Shown piece after piece: positions 8,037 through 16,041 of a stretch of DNA of 64,000 nucleotides (its first letter is position 1; each line of letters starts with the position of its first letter). The position numbers and the translations under genes are program-made. Origin of the DNA: Halomonas sp. GFAJ-1 (GTDB lineage: Bacteria; Pseudomonadota; Gammaproteobacteria; Pseudomonadales; Halomonadaceae); contig CP016490.1 of the NCBI GenBank assembly GCA_002966495.1, forward strand, positions 930,001-994,000, in the 5' to 3' direction. The notes below the pieces were generated by a model that did no database searches, was not told the origin of the DNA, and saw only the letters and a list, made by a program, of their open reading frames with translations.

Positions 8037-8999
8037 TTACCATGGCTGCTGGGCGTTCAGGTCGCTAGGCGGCAGCGGTACAAAGCCTGAAGCGCGGACA
8101 ATTTGCTGGCCTTCTGGCGACATAATCAGCTCAATAAACGCCTGCTCGGCGGCCGGTAACGCCTCCCCTGGGGGCAGATTAACGTAGAGATAGAGATCGC
8201 GGGATAAAGGATATTCGCCACGCTGAATCGCTGATTCCTTAGGCGCCAGGGCGTTGCCGTGCTGGTCGGCTAGATGCAGCGCTTTTACCATGGGGGTAAG
8301 GTGGTTGAAGCCTGCATAACCCATCGCGTTAGGCGATTCTCCCACTGCGGCGACCACGGCGGAAGAGCCAGGGTGCTCGCTAATATCGACCCGGAACTGG
8401 CCGCTGCATAGCGCCTGTTGTTGGAATAATCCGTGGGTGCCCGAGGCCAAATTGCGCCCATGCAGCGCAATACGCCCGTAAGGCCACTGCTCGGCATCAA
8501 GGAGCGCATCCCAGCGCCGAATGGGCTGGCTGGCACCACAGGCAAGGCCGGTGGAGAAAATGGCATCGACCTGCTGACGGGTTAAGACATCAAGCGGGTT
8601 GTGGCGATGGACAACGACGACCAGCGCATCCCGCGCCACACGCAGCTCAAGGGGCGGGTAGCCATAGTGGTCGATAAACTGCTGGCGCTCAGTCGCAGCC
8701 ATCGGCCGGGACATCGGGCCAAGGCGTGTAGTGCCTGCAATTAACGCCGTGGGCGCACTGGCTGAGCCGCCCGCTTGAAACTGGAGGTTAATTTCTGGAT
8801 GACGAGCGGTGAGCGCTTCTCCCCAGCGTAATACCAGCCCCGCCATGGTGTCGGAACCCACCGCCCCTAGCGTGCCGCTTGGCAGGGATGGCGCCACGGC
8901 GGGCTGCCCCCAGGCTAACCGGGTGACCACCAGCAGTGCACCTAGCAGCGCTAAGCGTAGGCGATATTTCTTCCTAAGCCATAAACCGTTACCCTTCAA
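8037..8999 (-). CDS. pstS: Phosphate ABC transporter substrate-binding protein PstS
   Basis: Periplasmic phosphate-binding protein of 320 residues, about the length of the Pseudomonas PstS. It has a signal peptide (about 1-32, ending LAWG-Q), then GAVGSDTMAGLVLRWGEAL, the anion-binding GGSASAPTAL, and the RNLASGTHGLF and EHPGSSAVVAAVG loops that line the phosphate pocket. The start is a TTG at 8999, seven bases after AGAGGA; no better in-frame ATG lies upstream. It is the first gene of the pst cluster and is divergent from the thioesterase gene. Confidence 0.9.
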   Translation of the reverse strand: MKGNGLWLRKKYRLRLALLGALLVVTRLAWGQPAVAPSLPSGTLGAVGSDTMAGLVLRWGEALTARHPEINLQFQAGGSASAPTALIAGTTRLGPMSRPMAATERQQFIDHYGYPPLELRVARDALVVVVHRHNPLDVLTRQQVDAIFSTGLACGASQPIRRWDALLDAEQWPYGRIALHGRNLASGTHGLFQQQALCSGQFRVDISEHPGSSAVVAAVGESPNAMGYAGFNHLTPMVKALHLADQHGNALAPKESAIQRGEYPLSRDLYLYVNLPPGEALPAAEQAFIELIMSPEGQQIVRASGFVPLPPSDLNAQQPW

Positions 9000-9083
9000 A
9001 CGCCTTTCCTCTTGTGATTAACTAATGCCACTCTATTGCGATGCAGCAACATCACAACAATAAACCCACAAAGCGACCACCTT

Positions 9084-9497
9084 ATGACACCGTTGGATTC
9101 TGATTTGGACGATGTACCTGCGCCCCAAGGGCAGCTCACGTTAAAGCTACTGGCTTCTCGACAAGATACCAATCTCTATGGCGATATTCCTGGTGGGTGG
9201 CTCGTCAACCAGATGGATCAAGCCGCCGAGCTTGCCGCAGGCCGTGAAGCCGGCGGGCGAAACGCCACCGTTGCCATTGAAGCGATGGATTTTTTAAGCC
9301 CGGTACGTGTGGGGTCGATGGTCAGTGTTTATACCCAGGTGCGGGAAATTGGTCACAGCTCAATCAAAATTGATGTGGAAGTTTGGGTGCGCCCGCCTCA
9401 CGGTCGCCATATTGAAGAGCGCCAGAAAGTCACCGAAGCACGTTTTGTCATGGTAGCGCTGGATGAAAATGGTCGAATTCGCGCGGTGCACAGCTAA
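9084..9497 (+). CDS. yciA: YciA-family acyl-CoA thioesterase
   Basis: Hot-dog fold thioesterase, 137 residues from the ATG at 9084; a TTG at 9036 would add 16 residues without family similarity. PQGQLTLKLLASRQDTNLYGDIPGGWLVNQMD matches the YciA opening, with the conserved D and GGW of the catalytic region, and VAIEAMDFLSPVRVGS and the IDVEVWV strand follow. It hydrolyses acyl-CoA esters in the cytoplasm. It stands alone between divergent pstS and a terminator. Confidence 0.85.
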   Translation: MTPLDSDLDDVPAPQGQLTLKLLASRQDTNLYGDIPGGWLVNQMDQAAELAAGREAGGRNATVAIEAMDFLSPVRVGSMVSVYTQVREIGHSSIKIDVEVWVRPPHGRHIEERQKVTEARFVMVALDENGRIRAVHS

Positions 9498-9519
9498 AAA
9501 GGGCGCCGAGGCGCCCTTT
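9498..9519 (+). terminator. Intrinsic terminator after the thioesterase gene
   Basis: The stem AAAGGGCGCC with GGCGCCCTTT surrounds a GA loop (9498-9519), one base past the stop codon. The A and T flanks make it usable on both strands between the convergent genes. A second inverted repeat, CTTAAGAA/TTCTTAAG (9523-9530, 9540-9547), follows. Confidence 0.75.
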
Positions 9520-9571
9520 GTGCTTAAGAAGATCGAGTTTTCTTAAGAAGTACCAGTGTGCTAAAAGTGGC

Positions 9572-10660
9572 TTAAGACGTTAGCTCATCACGGCTTTTCA
9601 AGTAAGCGTACTCACCCACATCGCTAAACGGGCGCAGTACTTGCTGGAAGGCTGAGTAAGACTCCCACACCCGGCGAGACGCTTCGTCGCTGTCTACCTG
9701 GCGCTGAATAACCTCTTGGGAAGATTCATGGAGCGCTTGCATGACATCTTCCGGGAAGGTTCGTAGCTGAACGCCGTGCTCATCTACCAGGGTTTCCAGC
9801 GCTTGAGCGTTGCGGTAGGCGAACTCACTGATCATGGCGAGGTTAGACGCGCGTGCCGCTTCGCGGATAACGTCCTGGAGGTCTTCCGGTAGGGCATTCC
9901 AGGCGTCCAGGTTAACGGTGCCTTCTAGCACGGCGGTAGGCTCATTCCACACCGAGGTGTAGTAGTAGTCGGCGACCTGATGCAGGCCAAACGCCATATC
10001 GTTGTAAGGGCCTACCCAGTCGGCAGCGTCAAGTACGCCGGTTTGGAGCGAGGTGAAAATTTCCGAACCGGGCATGTTAACGGTGGTTACCCCAATAGCG
10101 TTCATTGCTTCGCCTGCCAAGCCCGGTAGGCGCAGGCGCAGGCCTTGCATATCGGCCAGGGAGTTAATCTCTTTTTTGAACCAACCGGCCATTTGCGCGC
10201 CAGTATTGCCGACCGGGAAAGGCTTCAGGTTATGGTTGGCGTAGATCTCATCCCACAGCTCTTGGCCACCGCCGTGGTATAACCAGGCGTTCATTTCAGT
10301 GGTGTTCATGCCGAACGGTACCGCAGTGAAAAACTGCGAGGCGGCTACTTTTCCGCGCCAGTAATAAGAGGCGGAGTGACCCATTTCAGCGGTACCGGCG
10401 GCTACGGCGTCAAATACTTCCATGGCAGGCACCAGCTCGCCCGCACCGTGTACACGGATGCGCATACGGCCGTTAGAGAGTTGCTCTACCCGGCGGGCGA
10501 AGTCGTTCGCGCCAGTACCGAGTGCAGGAAAGTTTTTCGGCCAGGAGGTCACCATATCCCAGGTGTAGGTTTCGTTAGCGCTGGCGGTAGAAACAAACGG
10601 GGCGGCAGCGACACCGGCGGCGCCAAGGCCGGCGGCTTTGAGGAAATTGCGGCGTTGCAT
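9572..10660 (-). CDS. Orphan TRAP transporter substrate-binding protein, TakP/FcbT1-like
   Basis: DctP-superfamily periplasmic binding protein, 362 residues from the ATG at 10660 (an upstream TTG at 10669 is too close to the GGAG). It begins with a Tat signal, RRNFLKAAG, and an A-rich segment. Residues such as FSAGEL-like VHGAGELVPAMEVFDAV, NTGAQMAGWFKKEI, MQGLRLRLPG and DAADWVGPYND closely follow Rhodobacter TakP, which binds 2-oxo acids with Na+. Related COG4663 members bind mannitol- or chloroaromatic-type substrates. No TRAP membrane genes are adjacent; an orphan dctQM pair lies at 47073-49036. The exact ligand is unknown. Confidence 0.88.
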   Translation of the reverse strand: MQRRNFLKAAGLGAAGVAAAPFVSTASANETYTWDMVTSWPKNFPALGTGANDFARRVEQLSNGRMRIRVHGAGELVPAMEVFDAVAAGTAEMGHSASYYWRGKVAASQFFTAVPFGMNTTEMNAWLYHGGGQELWDEIYANHNLKPFPVGNTGAQMAGWFKKEINSLADMQGLRLRLPGLAGEAMNAIGVTTVNMPGSEIFTSLQTGVLDAADWVGPYNDMAFGLHQVADYYYTSVWNEPTAVLEGTVNLDAWNALPEDLQDVIREAARASNLAMISEFAYRNAQALETLVDEHGVQLRTFPEDVMQALHESSQEVIQRQVDSDEASRRVWESYSAFQQVLRPFSDVGEYAYLKSRDELTS

Positions 10661-10790
10661 AATGAGCAAGACTCCGGAAATTATAGGATATTTTTGTCAG
10701 CGTGCAGAAAAGCACAGTGTCCGTTTGCCAGTATGCGCCAACCAAGTTTTAATCGGCAAGCCATTGCCCTCAACGCCAAGGCGTTGGCGT

Positions 10791-12989
10791 TTAAAGCGGC
10801 GTCAGCTTAGCAAACCCCAGCACCAGCCACTTAACGCCATCACCCTCGAAGCTGACCTGCACCCGGGCGCGGGCACCTTCCCCTTCGGCGTTCAGAATAA
10901 TGCCTTCACCAAATACCGGATGCGCCACCCGCTGGCCCACGTGCAGGCTAGGTAGGTCACCGTCACTCTCGATGCTTTGTTGGGCAAAGGAGGTACGCGA
11001 CGCGGTGACCGGGCGGGAAATATGCCCGCGCAGGCGTACTTCTTCCAGCAAGTGAGGCGGGAGTTCGCGCAAAAAGCGCGACGGGCGTGGGAATACCTCT
11101 TTGCCGTGTAGGCGGCGGGTTTCGGCGTGGGTGAGGTAGAGCTTTTGCATGGCTCGGGTAACGCCCACGTAGCAGAGGCGCCGCTCCTCTTCGAGCCTGC
11201 CAGGCTCTTCCAGCGACATTTTATGAGGGAACAGGCCCTCTTCAACGCCGGCAATAAAGACCACCGGGAACTCCAAGCCTTTTGCTGAGTGCAGCGTCAT
11301 CAGTTGGACGCTGTCCTCAAACTCTTCCGCTTCGTGGTCGCCAGCGTTGAGCGCCGCTTCAGAAAGGAACGCTTCAAGCGCTGCCATACCTTCACCCGCT
11401 TCCGGGGTTTCAAACGCGTCGCCGTGGGTAAAGGCACGGGCGGCGGTAACCAGCTCTTCCAAGTTTTCTACTCGCGCTTGGCCTTTCTCGCCGCGCTCGC
11501 TTTTATGGTGCTCAATTAGCCCGGTATGCGCCGTCACGTGGTCGATGATTTCGTGCAGAGGCAGCCCGGCGGCATCGTTATCCAGCTGCTCTATCAGGTT
11601 GGCAAAGGTTTGTACTGCGTTGGCGGCACGGCCCTTTAATGTACCGTCGTGAATCGCATCATGGAGCGCCTGCCAAAGCGACACGCTTTGCTCCCGGGCG
11701 CGGTGGCGAACAATTTCCACTGTGCGGGTGCCAATGCCACGGGTGGGTACGTTGATCACCCGCTCTAACGAGGCATCGTCATCACGGTTAAGCAGCAGGC
11801 GCAAATACGCCAGGGCATTTTTGATCTCTAAGCGCTCGTAGAAGCGATGGCCGCCGTAAATACGGTAGGGCATGCCTTGGCGAATCAGCGTCTCTTCCAG
11901 CAGCCGCGACTGGGCGTTGGAGCGGTAGAGAATCGCAACGTCTCGGCGGTTAAAGCCTTCGTTGACCTTCTCTTTGATGGTATCGACGATATAGCGGGCT
12001 TCTTCAAGGTCGTTAAACCCGGCGTAGATAGAAATTGGCTCGCCTTCGATGCCATCGGTCCACAGGTTTTTACCTAGCCGTTCACTATTGTGGCTGATCA
12101 GCGTGTTGGCGGCCTCTAGAATTGCGCTGGTAGAACGGTAGTTCTGTTCCAGACGTACGGTATGGGTGTGCGGAAATTCCTGCTCGAAACGGCGGATATT
12201 TTCCACCTTGGCGCCTCGCCAGCCATAGATGGACTGGTCGTCATCACCCACGGCGGTCATCGGTGTTTTCATACCGGTCAGCAACTTCAGCCAAGCGTAC
12301 TGCAGCGTATTGGTATCTTGAAACTCATCCACTAACACGTGACCAAAACGTTCCTGGTAGTGGTTTAACAGCGCCGGATTATCGCGCAGTAACTCCAGGC
12401 TTCTCAGCAGCAGCTCACCGAAATCCACCAGCCCGCCGCGCTCACAGGTTAGCTGGTAGCGTTCGTAAAGCTCGACCATCTGGCCCAGGTAAGCATCGCC
12501 ATCGACGTTTACCTGGTGGGGGCGTAGGCCCTCTTCTTTGCAACCGGAAATAAAATGTTGTACCTGACGCGGCGGGTAGCGCTCATCGTCGATCGAATAA
12601 TCTTTCAGCAGCCGTTTAACCAAGCGTAGCTGGTCATCGGAGTCGATGATTTGGAAGTGCTGGGGTAGCCGGGCATCCTGCCAGTGGGTGCGCAGCAGGC
12701 GGTGGGCAATGGAGTGGAAGGTGCCTACCCACACATGGCGCATAGAGATGCCCAGCAGCGCCTCTAAGCGGGTGCGCATCTCTTTGGCCGCTTTGTTGGT
12801 AAACGTCACCGCCAGCAGGGCGTAGGGAGAAAGTCCCTCGGCCTGCATCAACCAGGCGATGCGATGAACCAGCACGCGGGTTTTACCCGACCCCGCGCCA
12901 GCCAACACGAGTAGATTGCCCTGGGGGGCGCTAACTGCCTCGCGCTGGGCGGGGTTGAGCTGATCAAGAATCGCCGTGACGTCGTCCAT
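10791..12989 (-). CDS. uvrD: DNA helicase II UvrD
   Basis: Superfamily 1A 3'-5' helicase of nucleotide-excision and mismatch repair, 732 residues. It has motif I GAGSGKT, motif Ia AVTFTNKAAKEM, motif II DEFQDTN, motif III DDQSIYGWRGA, motif IV LEQNYRST, motif V LMTLHSAKGLEFPVVF and motif VI EERRLCYVGVTRA. It also has the C-terminal Tudor-like tail (GQRVAHPVFGEGIIL to WLVLGFAKL) typical of UvrD rather than Rep. ATG 12989 gives MDDVTAILDQLNPAQREAV, aligning with E. coli UvrD; a GTG at 13031 would add 14 unrelated residues. It follows hexR on the same strand. Confidence 0.95.
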   Translation of the reverse strand: MDDVTAILDQLNPAQREAVSAPQGNLLVLAGAGSGKTRVLVHRIAWLMQAEGLSPYALLAVTFTNKAAKEMRTRLEALLGISMRHVWVGTFHSIAHRLLRTHWQDARLPQHFQIIDSDDQLRLVKRLLKDYSIDDERYPPRQVQHFISGCKEEGLRPHQVNVDGDAYLGQMVELYERYQLTCERGGLVDFGELLLRSLELLRDNPALLNHYQERFGHVLVDEFQDTNTLQYAWLKLLTGMKTPMTAVGDDDQSIYGWRGAKVENIRRFEQEFPHTHTVRLEQNYRSTSAILEAANTLISHNSERLGKNLWTDGIEGEPISIYAGFNDLEEARYIVDTIKEKVNEGFNRRDVAILYRSNAQSRLLEETLIRQGMPYRIYGGHRFYERLEIKNALAYLRLLLNRDDDASLERVINVPTRGIGTRTVEIVRHRAREQSVSLWQALHDAIHDGTLKGRAANAVQTFANLIEQLDNDAAGLPLHEIIDHVTAHTGLIEHHKSERGEKGQARVENLEELVTAARAFTHGDAFETPEAGEGMAALEAFLSEAALNAGDHEAEEFEDSVQLMTLHSAKGLEFPVVFIAGVEEGLFPHKMSLEEPGRLEEERRLCYVGVTRAMQKLYLTHAETRRLHGKEVFPRPSRFLRELPPHLLEEVRLRGHISRPVTASRTSFAQQSIESDGDLPSLHVGQRVAHPVFGEGIILNAEGEGARARVQVSFEGDGVKWLVLGFAKLTPL

Positions 12990-13027
12990 ATAAGCCGCTG
13001 CCGGTTCGAAAATGGGCAGCCAGTTTA

Positions 13028-13051
13028 GCACAGCCAGGGAACTGGCTGTGC
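13028..13051 (-). repeat. Perfect hairpin between hexR and uvrD
   Basis: GCACAGCCAG (13028-13037) and CTGGCTGTGC (13042-13051) form a 10-bp stem with a 4-nt loop, 16 nt after the hexR stop. No U tract follows on the minus strand, so it may be a weak terminator, a processing site or mRNA stabiliser. It overlaps the rejected GTG start of uvrD. Confidence 0.5.
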
Positions 13052-13066
13052 GTACAGGGCGAGCGT

Positions 13067-13921
13067 TTAACTCTCTTCGGGGTAGCGCAGGGTGTTAAGG
13101 CTCTTTTTAACCGCTTTAAGCTGCTCGGCGAGCTTTGGCCCGCGGGTTTTGGCAACGCCAACTGCTAATACGTCGATAAGCACTAGGTGGGCAATGCGGG
13201 AGCTTAGCGGCGTATAGATCTCGGTGTCTTCGTGAACATCGATATACAGCGGCAGGCTGACCTCGCTGGCCAGCGGTGAGTCGCTTGGGCAGAGGCCAAT
13301 CACCGTCGCGCCCGCATCGCGAGCCAAACGTACGCTAGCCACCAGCGCTTTGGTGCGGCCCGTCTGGGAGATCGCCACCACCACGTCGCCCTCTTTTAAG
13401 GTCACCGCAGACATATTCTGCATGTGCGGGTCGGCGTAAGCGGAGGTGGAGATCTGCAGGCGGAAGAACTTGTGCTGGGCGTCGAAAGCCACCGCGCCAG
13501 AGGCCCCAAAGCCATAGAACTCAACTCGGTTGGCCATGGCCAAGGCGTTAACGGCTTTCCCTAAGGCTTCGTTGTCGAGTCGGTCGCGCACCGATAACAG
13601 CGTGCCCACGGTGGAGTCGAAAATGCTGTGGGAAAATTCTGCGACTGAGTCGCTGTCGTTCATGGAGAACTGGGCGAACTGGCTGCCGCTGGCCAGCATT
13701 TGTGCCAGCTGTAGCTTGAAGTCCTGGAAGCCGTTGCAGCCCAATGCGCGGCAGAAACGCACCACCGTAGGCTCGCTCACTTTGGCTTCCGTGGCGAGAT
13801 CCACAATCCGCATGTGGATAACTTCGTCAGGATTGCGCAGTACAAACCGTGCAACCTTTTGCTCGGAGCGACGGAAGTGCTCCATGCGGCGTCTCATTTC
13901 ATCAAACAGGGCGCGGCTCAC
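13067..13921 (-). CDS. hexR: HexR, RpiR-family regulator of central carbon metabolism
   Basis: 284 residues. The N-terminal HTH_6 domain (about 1-77) contains LATEAKVSEPTVVRFCRALGC, and the C-terminal SIS sugar-phosphate-binding domain (about 120-260) contains YGFGASGAVAFDAQHKFFRL, AISQTGRTKALV and HEDTEIYTPLSSRIAHLVLIDVLAVGVA. These match Pseudomonas HexR almost segment by segment. HexR represses zwf, edd and gap-type genes until it binds 2-keto-3-deoxy-6-phosphogluconate. No Entner-Doudoroff genes are in this window. A long palindrome just upstream may be its operator. Confidence 0.93.
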   Translation of the reverse strand: MSRALFDEMRRRMEHFRRSEQKVARFVLRNPDEVIHMRIVDLATEAKVSEPTVVRFCRALGCNGFQDFKLQLAQMLASGSQFAQFSMNDSDSVAEFSHSIFDSTVGTLLSVRDRLDNEALGKAVNALAMANRVEFYGFGASGAVAFDAQHKFFRLQISTSAYADPHMQNMSAVTLKEGDVVVAISQTGRTKALVASVRLARDAGATVIGLCPSDSPLASEVSLPLYIDVHEDTEIYTPLSSRIAHLVLIDVLAVGVAKTRGPKLAEQLKAVKKSLNTLRYPEES

Positions 13922-13944
13922 GTTCGGCTCCTTGGGTGCTCAAC

Positions 13945-13981
13945 AAACAGGTATTTACAGTACGATAAAAAATACCTGTTT
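13945..13981 (-). promoter_or_regulatory. 12-bp inverted repeat upstream of hexR
   Basis: AAACAGGTATTT (13945-13956) and AAATACCTGTTT (13970-13981) are exact reverse complements separated by 13 nt, ending 24 nt before the hexR ATG. It could be an operator or a leader hairpin. It does not fit the TGTARTTTTACTACA-type HexR consensus known from proteobacteria, so autoregulation is not established. Confidence 0.55.
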
Positions 13982-14115
13982 AAAACGTTCGTTTTTAATG
14001 ACGGTTCATCGTTTGCTGCGGTAGAGCGGTAACTCGCTTGATGACAGCATGCCCGCGTCGGCAGCAGCGCCTAATCTGCAGGCGTTTAAATGCCGTTAAG
14101 ACATTTGAGCAGGAT

Positions 14116-14145
14116 TCGTCATCATTTTGTCAAGTAGGTTATAGT
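14116..14145 (+). promoter_or_regulatory. Possible promoter for the 70-residue protein
   Basis: TCGTCA (14116-14121) and TATAGT (14140-14145) are 18 bp apart, with the ATG about 90 nt further at 14236. The -10 is good and the -35 fair. Nothing else recognisable lies between hexR and 14236. Confidence 0.4.
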
Positions 14146-14235
14146 AAGAAGTGAAGTGCCGCACTGCATCATTTGCAAATCAGTGGTTACGGATGCAGGT
14201 GGACGTAGGCATATTCACCTGGAGGAACGTCGATT

Positions 14236-14448
14236 ATGAGAAACGTCGAACGAATCACCTCGGTAAAAAACGAATTGCTCGACATCTTTATGAGCATGCA
14301 GGTCGATGAGCACGCCCAGCAACGGCGCAGCTCTGCCCAGCGCAGCTTAAGGGCGCGCAGGGGAATAGAGTTACATCGGGAGTTTCAGAAGTTGTCGCGG
14401 GATATCGCCCCCTTGCCCGAGTACGAGCAAGAGAGCGAACTTCACTAG
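14236..14448 (+). CDS. Small basic/acidic helical protein, unknown function
   Basis: 70 residues with no signal peptide or membrane segment. It is rich in Arg, Glu and Gln and probably helical. The middle part, SAQRSLRARRGIELHREFQKLSRDI, recalls the charged RRxIExxxExRxLxRxL core of the PA3496-type small proteins of gammaproteobacteria, but the similarity is too short to be certain. ATG 14236 is preceded by GGAGGA with a 9-nt spacer, a strong ribosome binding site that supports real translation. A hairpin terminator follows. Confidence 0.6.
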   Translation: MRNVERITSVKNELLDIFMSMQVDEHAQQRRSSAQRSLRARRGIELHREFQKLSRDIAPLPEYEQESELH

Positions 14449-14461
14449 CGTCTAAACGAAA

Positions 14462-14490
14462 CCGCCCCGCTATGCAGCAGGGCGGCTGTT
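14462..14490 (+). terminator. Probable terminator after the 70-residue protein gene
   Basis: CCGCCC (14462-14467) pairs with GGGCGG (14480-14485); a partial inner GC/GC pairing leaves a loop, and CTGTTTG follows. The stem is GC-rich but the U tract is poor. It lies between convergent genes. Confidence 0.5.
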
Positions 14491-14521
14491 TGCTCGGCTT
14501 TGTTGAGGCCTTAGTAATGGC

Positions 14522-15865
14522 TCAAATAAGGCCAGTCACAAACACAATGATAACGCCAACGGGCGCTACATAGCGTGCGATGATGTTCCATAGGCTGACA
14601 CCTGTTGCTGAGAGTCCCAGCTCAGCTTCCACGCTTTCGCGCTTCAAGCACCACGCCACAAATACAATCGCCCCCAGACCTGTTAACGGCAGCAGAACTT
14701 TGCTGGTAAAGGTATCCAGTAGGTCGAAAATATTCAGGCCAAAGAACAGCACCTCAGACCAGACGTTGAATGATAGAAGCGCCGCGACGCCTAATAGCCA
14801 TACAGCAACACCACTCGCGAGAGTAGATGCGATACGGCTCATGGACGTGCGTTCTTCCAATGTTTCCACAACGGGTTCCAGCAGAGAAATAGCCGAGGTT
14901 AGCGCTGCGAAGGTTAATAGCAGGAAGAACATCAGTCCCAGAATGGTGCCGCCTGCCATATTGCCAAACGCCAGCGGCAGCGTAACAAAGATCAAACCTG
15001 GGCCTTCACCGGCACTCAAGCCATTGGCGAAGACAATCGGGAAGATGGCCAAGCCGGCCAGCAGTGCAATCACGGTATCCAGAATGATCACCGTGCGCGC
15101 AGTGCCCAGCAGGTTAACGTCTTCACCCAGGTAAGAGCCGTACGCCATCATGATGCCCATACCCAGCGACAGCGTGAAGAAAGCCTGGCCCATGGCGGCT
15201 AATACAACCCCACCGTTAAGCGCGCTCCAGTCAGGGCGGAACATAAAGGCTAATGCTTCGCCAAAATAACCGCTGGCTACGCCGTAGCCCACCAGGATGA
15301 GCATTAATATGATGAGGGCAGGCATTAACAACCGCGCCGCACTTTCCAGCCCTTTGGTGACCCCACGGGCCACGATGCCTACCACTAGCACCATAAAGGC
15401 GGTGTGCCAGAGCAGCAGCGTAGTGGGGCTACCTAGCATGCCGCCAAACAAGCCGCTGATGCCGTCTGCATCTTGGCCGTCAAAGGTGCCAATCACTGAG
15501 CTTAGCGTGTAGTTCAGCGACCAGCCGCCAATGACACTGTAAAACGACAGAATCAAAAATGCCGCTAAGACACCGCTAACCCCGATTAGCGCCCACGCCT
15601 TAGATTTACCGTGGTTCGCGGCCAGTTCGGCCATAGCGTTAATCGGGTTTTTCTGGCCTCGGCGACCAATCATCCACTCCGCCACTAGAATAGGCAGACC
15701 GACCAGCGCCACACAGGCGAGATACACCAGTACGAAGGCGGCGCCGCCGCTGTCGCCCACCATATAAGAGAAGCGCCAAATATTCCCTAAACCGACTGCC
15801 GACCCTGCGGCAGCGAGCACAAAGGCCATCTTTGATGACCACTGTGCATGTGCAAGTTTTGCCAT
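14522..15865 (-). CDS. Sodium-dependent neurotransmitter:sodium symporter (NSS) family transporter
   Basis: Polytopic inner-membrane protein of 447 residues, the size of bacterial NSS members such as LeuT, TnaT and MhsT. The TM1 signature AAAGSAVGLGNIWRFSYM contains the unwound Na+ and substrate site. GLPILVAEWMIGRRG (TM2) and the TM6-like AFFTLSLGMGIMMAYGSYL are also present. It should import an amino acid with Na+, but the sequence does not tell which. The gene is monocistronic, with GAAGGTG before the ATG. Confidence 0.9.
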   Translation of the reverse strand: MAKLAHAQWSSKMAFVLAAAGSAVGLGNIWRFSYMVGDSGGAAFVLVYLACVALVGLPILVAEWMIGRRGQKNPINAMAELAANHGKSKAWALIGVSGVLAAFLILSFYSVIGGWSLNYTLSSVIGTFDGQDADGISGLFGGMLGSPTTLLLWHTAFMVLVVGIVARGVTKGLESAARLLMPALIILMLILVGYGVASGYFGEALAFMFRPDWSALNGGVVLAAMGQAFFTLSLGMGIMMAYGSYLGEDVNLLGTARTVIILDTVIALLAGLAIFPIVFANGLSAGEGPGLIFVTLPLAFGNMAGGTILGLMFFLLLTFAALTSAISLLEPVVETLEERTSMSRIASTLASGVAVWLLGVAALLSFNVWSEVLFFGLNIFDLLDTFTSKVLLPLTGLGAIVFVAWCLKRESVEAELGLSATGVSLWNIIARYVAPVGVIIVFVTGLI

Positions 15866-16041
15866 GTTTCACCTTCTATATGGGTTCAATTGTAATTAAT
15901 AAGGTGTTGCTATCGTAAAATGCTAATTTTCGGAAAACTAAACTGTGAGAAAAAGATATTTTCCAGCGTTATTTTCCGAAAGTAGACGCAATTTATCCGA
16001 TAGAAAGAGTGCATGCCAGTAAACACAGCTAAAAAGGCTGT

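Noticed and set aside
9523..9547. CTTAAGAA/TTCTTAAG as a separate terminator
   Set aside because: AT-rich 8-bp stem with a 9-nt loop is weak; the GC-rich hairpin before it explains termination.
12990..13031. GTG start of uvrD at 13031
   Set aside because: Adds 14 residues absent from UvrD and lies in the hairpin; ATG 12989 aligns with the family.
14580..15134. 184-codon open frame opposite the NSS transporter
   Set aside because: Lies wholly within a clear transporter gene and shows no family features.
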